Assembly (NCBI GenBank): GCA_030340625.1
Contig: JAOPHQ010004848.1
Span: forward strand, 238,869 to 302,868
Origin: Merluccius polli
Lineage: Eukaryota > Chordata > Actinopteri > Gadiformes > Merlucciidae
Direction: 5' to 3'
DNA: 64,000 bases
Position numbers and translations under genes: made by a program. Shown in pieces: positions 13,401 through 25,400 of this stretch; position 1 is the stretch's first letter, and the number at the start of each line of letters is the position of its first letter. The notes under the pieces were generated by a model. That model did no database searches. It had not been told where the DNA came from and was given only the letters and a program-made list of their open reading frames with translations.

Positions 13401-16400
13401 TTCATTTCTAGAATACCTTCAGCTCTCACTATCATTTTCACAGCATCGACCTTCTGGCGGCCCTCTTCACCCTCCTTGAGGAGTTCATAGGCAATGATGG
13501 CTGTGTACGCATTCACATCACCAGTGGGGTGGATTTCAACAGCAAACCTTTAAGAACAGTATAATTAATTAATCAACCACAACACTATTATAATCAACTG
13601 AAACAATTATCTAATGAAGTATTTGTGGTTTATAGTGATTCATTTACTTGCTGTCTCCAGTGAAGGGAAAATACGGGGCTGTCTCCTGATAGAAGGCATC
13701 AGTATACTGCAGGGCAGTGCAGTATTTCATACCAGCGAAGAAGACAGTGCACTCATTAACATCAACTTTGTCCGTCACAGTTGGTTGGAGAGTCTTTAAC
13801 TCTGCACCGGTCACTGCATACAGATTGTTGCTGTAATGATTGTATACAAGGGTTAGGCTTCATATCTGTTGAAATTGGTACCCTTATTCCACAGGCTCCA
13901 GTGCCACTGCTGAGATTGCGTCACATCTTGTTCTCTAGACAACATTATGATTGTTACCCTCACACCAATCCCTTGCCTAACCTTCCAACATACAATCTCA
14001 TAATTGTAACCGTCTCTTACCTAATGCCTAAATCTAGCCATTTTGAACCTACCTACATACTATATACCTAAACTTAATCGTATAACTAAATGTAATAATT
14101 GTAATCATTTAAAGTTTAGTTTACTCACGGTCAGATGCATATTGCTATGCTCCTATTTTATCCTTTTGCCCCTCAACTCAACGGTGACATTTTAGTTATG
14201 TGTGGCCTCTGTTTTGTTCATGTGATAAATGTTAAGAATAAACTAGAAAATGCATTTCCTGCAGAAAGCGCGTGTGAATGCTGGAAGCTGAATGATGAGC
14301 GCAAAGCAGAAATATAAAATGAATTGATCTGAAGAATATGAAAGTAGTAGTATAAGTAAAGGATAATGCCCGACGAGGTGTCCATTATCAGAAGTTAATG
14401 GACGACGCGGAGGCGTGAACCGTCCGACCGCTTCCGCGAAGTCCATTAACTTCTGATAATGGACACCTCGAAGGGCATTATCCCGCTTATACCATGGTCA
14501 CTTGCCAAAGAAAATAAATTAAGACCATTAATTAATATTTGCATGCGTTTTACAATCAAAATATAAAGTTGTTCCCAAGCCATAATTTGGCTTCCCTAGT
14601 AACGCCTGAGGGTCTGACTAATACCTGGAACAATCATTACTCTCCCGTAAGGTTCTTATGCAACGGAAACGTTGTTCACTCCTCCAGTAAATAGGACGGA
14701 CCTTAGATACGACTCGGCAACGGGAGGTATTCTAGTCCGCTCAGCTATGAGCCAGAGAGCTGACGTAATGCATTGTACATCGGGAATCGCGACGGCCGGG
14801 GTCCGCCCTTTATTACGACAGCCCGTTATTACGACAACCCTCCATTACGACATCCCGTCATTACGACATGCCTCTATTTAGACATGCCCCTAATCCGATC
14901 TTTTTTGGTACCGCTATTACGACAATTTGGTACCGCTATTACGACAATTAGGCCTACTACAATTTGGTACCGCTATTACGACAATTAGGCCTACTTTTCA
15001 TAGAAAGTGCAATAGAATAATAATAATAGTTATTAATATGACAATTAGGCCTACTTTTCATAGAAAGTGCAATAGAATAATAATAATAGTTATTAATATA
15101 GAATAAATGTAGGCCTACCTCTATCATCCCGCCCGCATCCGATCTTTTTTGGTACCGCTATTACGACAATTAGGCCTACTTTTCATAGAAAGTGCAATAG
15201 AATAATAATAATAGTTATTAATATAGAATAAATGTAGGCCTACCTCTATCATCCCGCCCGCACCCGCAATGAGCTTCCATTTGCATCGCGAGTGCAGACC
15301 TCTACTCCAAACAATGTTTTTCACAATAATTGATATCGGCACACATTTCAGTCAAAAACTAGGTGATTTTGAACCGGCCATGTGAATAAATGTTAGGCCT
15401 ACACATTATGTAAAAGACAGGGAGCTCTCCTCATTTTTATTCAGCTCTCAGGGGGAAAAGGTTGAAACTCCATGCATCAAACAAACTCTGTGCGTGCAGG
15501 CCAGCAGTCTACTTAAAATATATAAGAAGAAGCACGAATAAAGCTCTAGGACCTGAAATTTGGACTTGTTCGTTAGAAATCAATTTAATTAGAATTATGG
15601 ACTGCCTTTGAATGAAGTTTAATCGGACTTTAAGTTGATTGATGTTGCGGATTAATAATAATATGTATCAGCAGCTCAAAAGAGTAGTAATAAATATACA
15701 AGTTGTAGTAACTGCACCACAACACATGATGGCGCCAAACGATATACTGGAGGCGGCGCTTAACGCCAGCCATTGTGCGTCATGGAGGCCACGCCTCCTG
15801 CCCAGGGGCACCCGGCGGAAGCATCCGGTTAGAATCAGAACACCCCCAGGCAGAGCATCGGGACGGATGCAAAGCGAGGGGGCTCTCCACGCGGCGTGAC
15901 TTTTACATTACCTCTCCATTGTTACGTAGGGTAGATATAACTTAAACCTAAACAAATAAAGTGAGTTATAAGCGTTTCCTGTTGTCGGCAGCCTTCTTCC
16001 CCGGGACACAAACCCCACATTGAACAAAGTTTCAAGGTGTAGGCCTACCTTTTTTGCGCTGTGGAAGCCTAATTTAAGAACGGCGAAATAATATTTTTTG
16101 AAAAGGATACTCTGATTTTGTTATGAAGATTGTTGCTTTTGGATTTGATATGGATAGGCTAGTCCTATATATTACCAACTAGGGGCAGCCTCGAAGTTGG
16201 ATGATTGGCTCTTTTTAGAAATTGTTTTCCCATGTATTTGTCACACCCATGCATAAGCTGCGTGTATGCTAAGTCCAGAACATATGGGTATAATCACATT
16301 AATTAATTAATTTAAAGTACAATGATAATGACAAATATTAATGGCCTCATGTCGGAATGGCAGGACGTTTGAAAAAAAGTAAAGTGCCGCTACTCAGACA

Positions 16401-19400
16401 ATGGGGAAAAAAAATTGTCGCAGTAGTGGGACGCTTGGAAAATAATATTAATGCCGCCACTCCGACCACTAGACGTCAATGTCTAAGTAGCGGCATGTCG
16501 GAATAGCGGCATGTAACCGCGACGGCCTATACTTTCAACATAAAGTGTACATATTTATAATTTGAAATGTGTCCCAGCCTTTATACCACAGATACTATAG
16601 GGTCTATAGCATATAACCGCGTTTTCTGATTACAGTTTAATGCATTTTTCACAATTTACCAGCTGTCGTTTTGACGACTAATCACCGCGCCATTCGTTTC
16701 AATGGGAATCCGACGGTCTATAATTTCAACATAAAGTGTACATATTTATAATTTGAAATGTGTCCCAGCCTTTATACCACAGATACTATAGGGTCTATAG
16801 CATATAACCGCCTTTTCTGATTACAGTTTAATGCATTTTTCACAATTTACCAGCTCTCGTTTTGAAGGCTGAACAGACAATTTGACTGGAAGTACTTAGT
16901 AGGTGTCCATATAGCCAGAGCTAGCTCTGCATATAGCATGGATTAATGGCCACCCTGCAGCAGCCAATCAGAATCGAGTATTCCCTCTCCGTTGCCATGG
17001 TTACCATCTAGCGTTTGAGCCAGCGCAGTAATCTAACTGTAATCAGGCAATTTGACCCGAACGTCTTTCCTAGGTGTACATTAACACTTTTTAACCTACA
17101 CCCGCCAGCCAATCAGAATCGAGTATTCACGCCGACCATGGTATAAGCTGAAATAGTAGTTAAGAAGCTGAAAGTAGTAGTAGAAGCTGAAATAGTAGAA
17201 GAATCTGAAAGTAGTAGTAGAAGCTGAAATAGTAGAAGAATCTGAAAGTAGTAGAAGTAGTTGAAATTGTAGTAGTAGCTGAAATAGTAGAAGAATCTGA
17301 AAGTAGTAGAAGTAGTTGAAATTGTAATAGTAGCTGAAATAGTAGAAGAATCTGAAAGTAGTAGAAGTAGTTGAAATTGTAGTAGTAGCTGAAATAGTAG
17401 AAGAATCTGAAAGTAGTAGAAGTAGTTGAAATTGTAGTAGTAGCTGAAATAGTAGAAGAATCTGAAAGTAGTAGAAGTAGTTGAAATTGTAGTAGTAGCT
17501 GAAATAGTAGAAGAATCTGAAAGTAGTAGTGGAAGCTGAAATAGTAGAAGAATCTGAAAGTAGTAGTAGAAGCTGAAATAGTAGAAGAATCTGAAAGTAG
17601 TAGAAGTAGTTGAAATTGTAGTAGTAGCTGAAATAGTAGAAGAATCTGAAATAGTAGAAGTAGCTGAAAGTAGTAGTAGCTGAATTAGTAATACTAATAG
17701 CTGAAGTAGAAGTAACTGAAGTAGTAATAACACTGTCTGAACGTCCTCAAAAAGCAGCCCAATCTGGCAACACTGCTGAACGTCCCCTCGCTCGAGCGTC
17801 AACGTGAAGTCAACTGAAAAGGAATCAGTTAAACTGTGAAACTCTTAATAAATATAAATGCTATCGAAATTTCGTTTGGATATTATGGGATATACAAGTC
17901 TGTAGATATGTGACATTTTTTGAACGAAGGTAAACGATTGAGAATTGATTTAGTTAGGCCTACGATGTGTAACTGTCAGAGATCAATGTGTAATCGATGT
18001 GTAACTGTGAGATCAACTGAAGAGAACCCGAAACTTAAACTGTGATTCTGAATAAATATAAATGCTATCGAAATTTCGTTTGGATATCGTTATTATTGAA
18101 TATACAAATCTGTAGATTAGTGACATTTTTTTAATGAAGGTTAACGGTTGATAAGTGAATGAATTAGTTACGACGTCTTAAACAGTGGAAGGTCCGCCGG
18201 TTACAATGGGACAAATGGTAGAATATGACGATTTGAAACTAAAACTGCGATACAGAAAAAAAGTATAACAGCTATCGAAATTTCGTGAACACGGCTAGAT
18301 AGATACCAATCTCTAGATTCGTTTAATTGTTTGAATGATGGGAAAGGGTTGAAATTTGAATTAGTTACGACGTAAAGCATTGGAAGAATAAGAGGCTGGG
18401 TTTTGATTTATATTGGAAAAATAAATGTATACTACTATTTACTATTGCGGGCACCCCGCCCCCCCCCCCCCCCCCCCCCCCCCCCGGCCGTAGGTCCGCG
18501 GTGTGTTTGTGTTACTATTGCGGGCACCCCCACCCCCCCCCCGCCCGCCGGTCGGTCGTAGGTCCGCGGTGTGTTTGTGTTACCCCTCTTGCCCACTGGA
18601 TGCGTTTGTCAACGCATCCCATTGACTTTGAATGGGGCTGAGCCGCAATGCATTGTGGCTCCTTCAGTCAAGTCGGCTCCGTCCTTTGCGTTGAAAAGTT
18701 GAGAACATTTCATCTTTTCTGGCCACGACGGAGCCGTCAGCCAATCAGATCACATTATGCAAATATATGTCCTGTGACGCTACTTGGACTCTGCCCAATG
18801 AAATCACCTTTGTGGTACAACCTGGGAAAACACATACGTATGTCAAAAAAGGCGGCCGGCAGCGGGGGATTTAATAATGGAGGACAAACTAATAATCGCG
18901 GTGGGTAATCGCGCTATACTCTACGACCAGTCTTTATACAAGGACACCAACCGCCGGGACCTGGCGTGGCGAGAGTTGTCACTAGAGGTGGGGGAACCAG
19001 GTAACATGTTTCGGATTATTTTCGATTTATGTATATCGGAATATATTGCAACGACGGGATCCATCTTGCAATACAAAAGAGCAATAACAAAATGCAGGAA
19101 GAACGCGGCTTTGTTTTTGTAAGAAGCGATTTGATTGGCTGCTGGCTGCGTCTGGCTCCGTCGGCAAATTCCACGCCCCCATCCGGCAGACACGCCTCCC
19201 GTCGTCCGTTGACGGTTGAATGCAGTGGGTAACAGGCGTTACTATTGCGGACACCCCCCGCCGGCCGTAGGTCCGCGGTGTGTTTGTGTTACTATTGCGC
19301 GCACCGCCCCCCGTCGGCCGTAGGTCCGCGGTGACGCCATGACGCTCGAACGTGAACGTCGTTTTACGGCAGCGGAAGATTTACGACAGCCAGCATACAG

Positions 19401-22400
19401 ACAGTGAGCAACGGACTTCACATGATATTATTCACAACTCGGATTAATTTAATGAAACCCATTGATTCTTTTGATCGGTGGACCCCTTTTGATTGGATAT
19501 TATGGGATATACAAGTCTGTAGATTTGTGACATTTTTTGAACGAAGGTAAACGATTGAGAATTGATTTAGTTAGGCCTACGATGTGTAACTGTCAGAGAT
19601 CAATGTGTAATCGATGTGTAAACTGTGATTCTGAATAAATATAAATGCTATCGAAATTTCGTTTGGATATCGTTATTATTGAATATACAAATCTGTAGAT
19701 TAGTGACATTTTTTGAATGAAGGTTAACGGTTGAAAAGTGAATGAATTAGTTACGACGTCTTAAACAGTGGAAGGTCCGACGGTTACAATGGGACGAATG
19801 GTAGAATATGACGATTTGAAGCTAAAACGGCGATACAGAAAAAAGTATAACAGCTATCGAAATTTCCTGAACACGGCTAGATAGATACAAATCTCTAGAT
19901 TCGTTTAATTGTTTGAACGATGGGAAACGGTTGAAATTTGAATTAGTTACGACGTAAAGCAGTGGAAGTAAACAGTGGAAGGTCCGCCGGTTACAATGGG
20001 ACGAATGGTAGAATATGACGATTTGAAACTAAAACGGCGATACAGAAAAAAGTATAACAGCTATCGAAATTTCGTGAACAGGGCTAGATAGGTCAGGGTA
20101 CTAAAGTATAATCCGTTTTTCTGTCAAAACCAAAATACGAAAAAACGGAAACAGTGCCCTCTTTTCCTTTTTTCGTTTTAAACCAAACACGGAAAAACGT
20201 TTTTTGCTCTCAGCGTCAAAAAACAAAAAAACGAAAAAAACAAAATCAAATAACGACCCAAATTTGGTTTTTGCAAATTCCTTTTTTCGTTTTTTGGTTT
20301 TCATTTATTAATATGAGGGTGGACAGACCGGAAACGGAAGTGACCTGTAGCAACTTCAAAATAAAAGTAGTGTGCTAACTGGCTATCATGCATAGCCTAA
20401 TAAAGGTAAAAAAAAAACTTTAAAAAAAACTTATTATCATACGCTATTATAGGCTACCGTTCTCTTTCTACACCCATGTATCGTTCACATTTATTTTAGT
20501 CAAGTGAAACTATAACAGCTGGTTGTTAGGGAGAATGTGATACATAATTATTATTATTTTAGCTGAGTGTGTGAATGCACATTGTGGAAAGCTTTTACCC
20601 GAATTACATTCCCTGCCTAAACATAGAGCATCTATAAAGTCACCAGCAGAGTTCCCCATCACGCACAATCAAGAAGAGCCTACTTACACTGACGTAAGCC
20701 GTCTGTGTTCATGTATATGTCTGATTTGGCCATCAGGCAACTGTAATTCCACAGTACTGGGTTGTCAGCTGCCTAAGTTATTTTATATCCGACTGATGTG
20801 AATGTGTCACACAAGGAAATCATGACATGCAAAGGATATGCAGCTAAAAAACAATAAATTAGCTACTTTATCAGTTCTTATGTAAATCTAATGATTACGT
20901 TTTTTTAATTCTCCTACATTTTCACAAGACAAGGGTTATTGTGTTTTGATTTATTAGAAAAAGTATTAATGCTATACTATTGATTTAAATTAAGTCTATA
21001 ACACAACAAAATGTGGAATAAATGAAGGGCTCTGAATACTTTTTAGATGCGCTGTATTTACACATGATTTACTTTACATAATATTTCACCATGTCAGTCT
21101 TGACTGTGCGTGATGGGGACCTCTGCTGGTGACTATAGATGCTCTTTGTTTAGACAGGGAATGTAATTCGGGTAAAAGTTTTCCACAATGTGCATTCACA
21201 CACTCAGCTAAAATAATAATAATCACATTCTCCCAAACAACCAGCTGTTATAGTTTCACTTGACTAAAATAAATGTGAACCATACATGGGTGTAGAAAGA
21301 GAACGGTAGCCTATAATCAGTGTTGGGTAGTAACGGTTATTAGTAACGCTGTTACTTTTTTCAGTAACGCGTAAGGTAACGCGTTGTTTTTTAAAATTCA
21401 GTAACTCCGTTCCCGTTACCAAACGCTGCGTTACTCAGTTCCTTTTGGTGAGGTTTTACAACGGCACACAGTTCCCGATCAATAAAGCCGGACTGTCCGG
21501 TTTTTCAATGCCCTGTCTGGCGTCCGGCGCAGCATCAAGCCAGACGCGTATTTGTCCTCCTTTTTGAGACACCCCCGCCGGTCACAGGTCCGCCCGCCGG
21601 TCATAGGTCCGTGGTGTGTTACTATTGCGCCCCCCCCCCCCCCCCCCCGCCGGTCATAGGTCCATGGTGTGTTACTATTGCGCACACACCCCCCCCCCCC
21701 CCGCCGGTCGTAGGTCCGCGGTGTGTTACTATTGCGCGCTGAGTTACTAACTGAGTTACTTTTTTAAAACTTTTTTACAAAGTAACTAGTAACTGTAACT
21801 AGTTACTATTTTTCAGTAACTAGCACAACACTGCCTATAATAGTGTATGATAATACGTTTTTAAAAAAAACTTTATTATGCATGATAATAAGTTAGCACG
21901 CTACTTTTATTTTGAAGTTGCTACAGGTCACTTCCGCTTCCGGTCTGTCCGCCGTCATATTAATAAATGAGAACCAAAAAACGAAACAAGGAATTAGCAA
22001 AAACCAAATTTGGGTCGTTATTTGATTTTGTTTTTTTCGTTTTTTCGTTTTTTGATGCTGAGAGCAAAAACCGTTTTTTCGTTTTTGGTTTAAAACGAAA
22101 AAAGGAAAAGAGGGCACTGTTTCCGTTTTTTCGTATTTTGGTTTTGACAGAAAAACGGATTATACTTTAGTACCCTGACCTAGATAGATACAAATCTCTA
22201 GATTCGTTTAATTGTTTGAATGATGGGGAACGGTTGAAATTTGAATTAGTTACGACGTAAAGAATTGGAAGAATAAGAGGCTGGGCCCATTGATTTATAT
22301 TGGAAAAATAAAGGTGGAAAAAGTAGAATAATTTGAAAAGTTGAATGAATATGAAACATCTGAATAGATAGCCATAATGTCGTAATAAATCTGAACATTT

Positions 22401-25400
22401 TGATATTTGAATTGTTTCTGTAGCTGAAAGTATGAAGAAGGAGAAGAGTGCCAAAAAACATTCGGAAGAAGAATAAAAATAACTAGAAAATGCATTTCCT
22501 GCAGAAAACGCGTGTGAATGCTGGAAGCTGAATGATAAGCGCAAAGCAGAAATATAAAATGAATTGATCTGAAGAATCTGAAAGTAGTAGTAGAAGCTGA
22601 AATAGTAGAAGAATCTGAAAGTAGTAGTAGAAGCTGAAATAGTAGAAGAATCTGAAAGTAGTAGTATAAGCTGAAATAGTAGAAGAAGCTGAAAGTAGTA
22701 GTATAAGCTGAAATAGTAGAAGAAGCTGAAAGTAGTAGTAGAAGCTGAAATAGTAGAAGAATCTGAAAGTAGTAGTAGAAGCTGAACTAGTAGAAGAATC
22801 TGAAAATAGTATAAGAAGCTGAAATAGTAGAAGAATCTGAAAGTAGTAGTAGAAGCTGAAATAGTAGAAGTAGCTGAAAGTAGTAGTAGAAGCTGAAATA
22901 GTAGAAGAATCTGAAAGTAGTAGTAGAAGCTGAAATAGTAGAAGTAACTGAAAGTAGTAGTAGCTGAATTAGTAATACTAATAGCTGAAGTATAAGTAAC
23001 TGAAGTAGTAACAACACTGCTGAACGTCCTCAAAAAGCAGCCCAATCTGGCAACACTGCTGAACGTCCCCTCGCTCGAGCGTCAACGTGAAGTCAACTGA
23101 AAAGGAATCAGTTAAACTGTGAAACTCTTATAATATATGCTATCGACATTTCGTTTGGATATTATGGGATATACAAGTCTGTAGATTTGTGACATTTTTT
23201 GAACGAAGGTAAACGATTGAGAATTGATTTAGTTAGGCCTACGATGTGTAACTGTCAGAGATCAATGTGTAATCGATGTGTAACTGTGAGATCAGCTGAA
23301 GAGAACCCGAAACTTAACCTGTGATTCTGAATAAATATAAATGCTATCGAAATTTCGTTTGGATATCGTTATTATTGAATATACAAATCTGTAGATTAGT
23401 GACATTTTTTGAATGAAGGTTAACGGTTGAAAAGTTAATTAATTAGTTACGACGTTTTAAACAGTGGGAGGTCCGCCGGTTACAATGGGACGAATGGTAG
23501 AATATGACGATTTGAAACTAAAACTGCGATACAGAAAAAAGTATAACAGCTATCGAAATTTCGTGAACACGGCTAGATAGATACACATCTCTAGATTTGT
23601 TTAATTGTTTGAACGATGGGAAAAGGTTGAAATTTGAATTAATTATGACGTAAAGAATGTGAAGAATAAGAGGCCATTGATTTGTATTGGAAAAATAAAG
23701 GTGGGAAAAGTAGAATAATTTGAAAAGTTGAATGAATATGAAAGATAGCCATAATGTCGTAATACATCTGAACATTTTGATATTTGAATGGTTTCTGTAG
23801 CTGAAAGTATGAAGAAGGAGAAGAGTGCCAAAAAACGGTCGGAAGAAGAATAAAAATAAAAATAATAAAGATTTCGATATCTAGAGTGAATGCTCCAGCA
23901 TTCACACTAATAAAGATTTTGATATCTAGAGTGTGAATGCTCCAGCATTCACACTAATAATAAAGATTTCAATATCTAGAGTGTGAATGCTCCAGCATTC
24001 ACACTAATAAAGATTTCGATATCTAGAGTGTGAATGCTCGAGCATTCACACTAATAATAGTATATGTATCAACAGGCTGTAATATCTACACATAGCCACA
24101 AAGGAATATAAATAAATATATAAGTTGTATTAACCGCACCTGGTCACCAGATGGCGGCACACATAATACACTGGAGGCGGGCGCTAAACATTAGCCAATC
24201 AGAGCATATTATGCGTCATAGAGGCCACGCCTGCCCAGATACTACCAAACAACACATCCGGGGGAAGCCAGAAACCCTACAGGCAGCGTATCTGTTAAGA
24301 TATCCAGCTAAGGGGAGCTCCACGCGCGTGAATTTTACAATTCTTCTCCATTTGCTTGATAGATAATAGACCTAAAGTTAAACAAATAAAGTGAGTTAAA
24401 GCGATCCTGAGTCGGCAGCCTTCTTCCTCAAAGAACACATCACATAAAATAGTAGCCTTACAACGGGGCTTGGTAAGGTTAATGTATTAACAATAAATGA
24501 CGAGCATTGTGGAAACCCCAGTACTAGCATGTGTGTTTTCTATGCTCTCTGAGCTGCCTCAACCCCCAAAATGTTACAAGCCTCTCTCAAGTGTCAAATA
24601 CTACTACGACCTGAAAAATGGATGCTCCTTCTAGCAGTGTTATTGGAATAGTATTAACTCGCGATTGAGCGGGAGAACCAGTGAAGCTAATGTGCTCTAG
24701 TTATTATATAGTGTTATATAGTGTATAGGGGTGGGGCAGATGTATGGCTCCAGTGCGTCAGCCACCATTAAGCCCTGTCCAAAAAATTCTGAACACAAAA
24801 ATGGAACAGAAAAACAGTCTAATTCCACAATTCAGTACTACATGGTTCTACAGTCTTTTCACATCTTTTCAGCAATTACTTTCTAACATATATAATGTGT
24901 TTAAAAACAAATCTCTGAATTTGCTTTACAGGGACTTAAAACTAAACTTCCATCTCCAATCTAATGCTTGAACCTGACGATGAAGATGCCGGGACTGTAG
25001 CCTGGAACACTAGATTGCTGGGAAAATAGCCCGTATTTGCTGGACATTGTGTCAATTGATCTAATGCTTACGTAATGCTGATGAGTTTAGTGGGGCTCTT
25101 TGGAGCAGGAATGGTCATCTTAAAGTCACGTCCCATGGAGATCTTGGCCTGTAGCCCACTCTCGTGGTAAAGATTGGTGTGCAGCTCTAGTCCAGAGTTG
25201 ACATATTCCGATATTCCAGAACCGAATGCAGTCACAAACTCAATGCCAGCAGAGGGCATGAAGCTGATCTCACTCTATATGAAATAAGGCAAGGGAATAG
25301 CTTTTATCTTAAGAACATAACACATATAAGGGTCAACACACTGGAAAGCACATTGAAAACAATTACCATGTCACGGGCAATGTTAAGTCCACCCTTGATT

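Larger units (their letters stand above)
14798..16517 (+). mobile_element. 1.72 kb element with 10-bp target duplication and TATTACGACA repeats
   Basis: The element is flanked by perfect CGCGACGGCC copies (14788-14797 and 16518-16527), which are single in copy A. The left end carries many ATTACGACA motifs (14810-14960 and later), and the right end read in reverse carries CCGCTATTCCGACATGCC, so the termini are related. A 9-10 bp duplication suggests a Mutator-like element, but no transposase is present. It hosts LTR-like copy 2. Confidence 0.6.
14351..17147 (+). mobile_element. hairpin-bearing TIR element, copy B, in apoB intron 17, itself interrupted
   Basis: It shows the same architecture as copy A: palindrome at 14360-14483, CTTATACCATGGTC after it, two about 190-bp units, and right end GACCATGGTATAAG at 17134-17147. 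It is split by a 1,720-bp insertion (14798-16517). It sits within a minisatellite unit of the form agtagtataagctgaaatag, with tataag on both sides, so the empty site can be inferred from the related array at 22570-23010. Confidence 0.65.
13831..25071 (-). other. apoB intron 17 (11.2 kb), almost wholly repetitive
   Basis: Donor GTAAGC at 25066-25071 and acceptor CATTACAG (13831-13838) define it. It holds copy B with its nested insertion, two minisatellites, poly-C/CCGCGG repeats, a Harbinger-like relic, a long-TIR element with a nested MITE, a palindromic tandem array and an LTR-like repeat. The ends, 13831-14230 and 24445-25071, look like ordinary unique intron. Confidence 0.85.

Noticed and set aside
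17113..17802. 229-codon minus-strand ORF rich in Phe, Tyr and Leu
   Set aside because: It lies wholly on the ctgaaatagtag minisatellite; the low complexity and the absence of stops are consequences of the repeat. The same holds for the similar ORF at 22167-23045.
23862..24058. Regular repeats that resemble a CRISPR array
   Set aside because: The spacing sequence is itself repeated, the repeats are palindromic satellites, and the genome is vertebrate.
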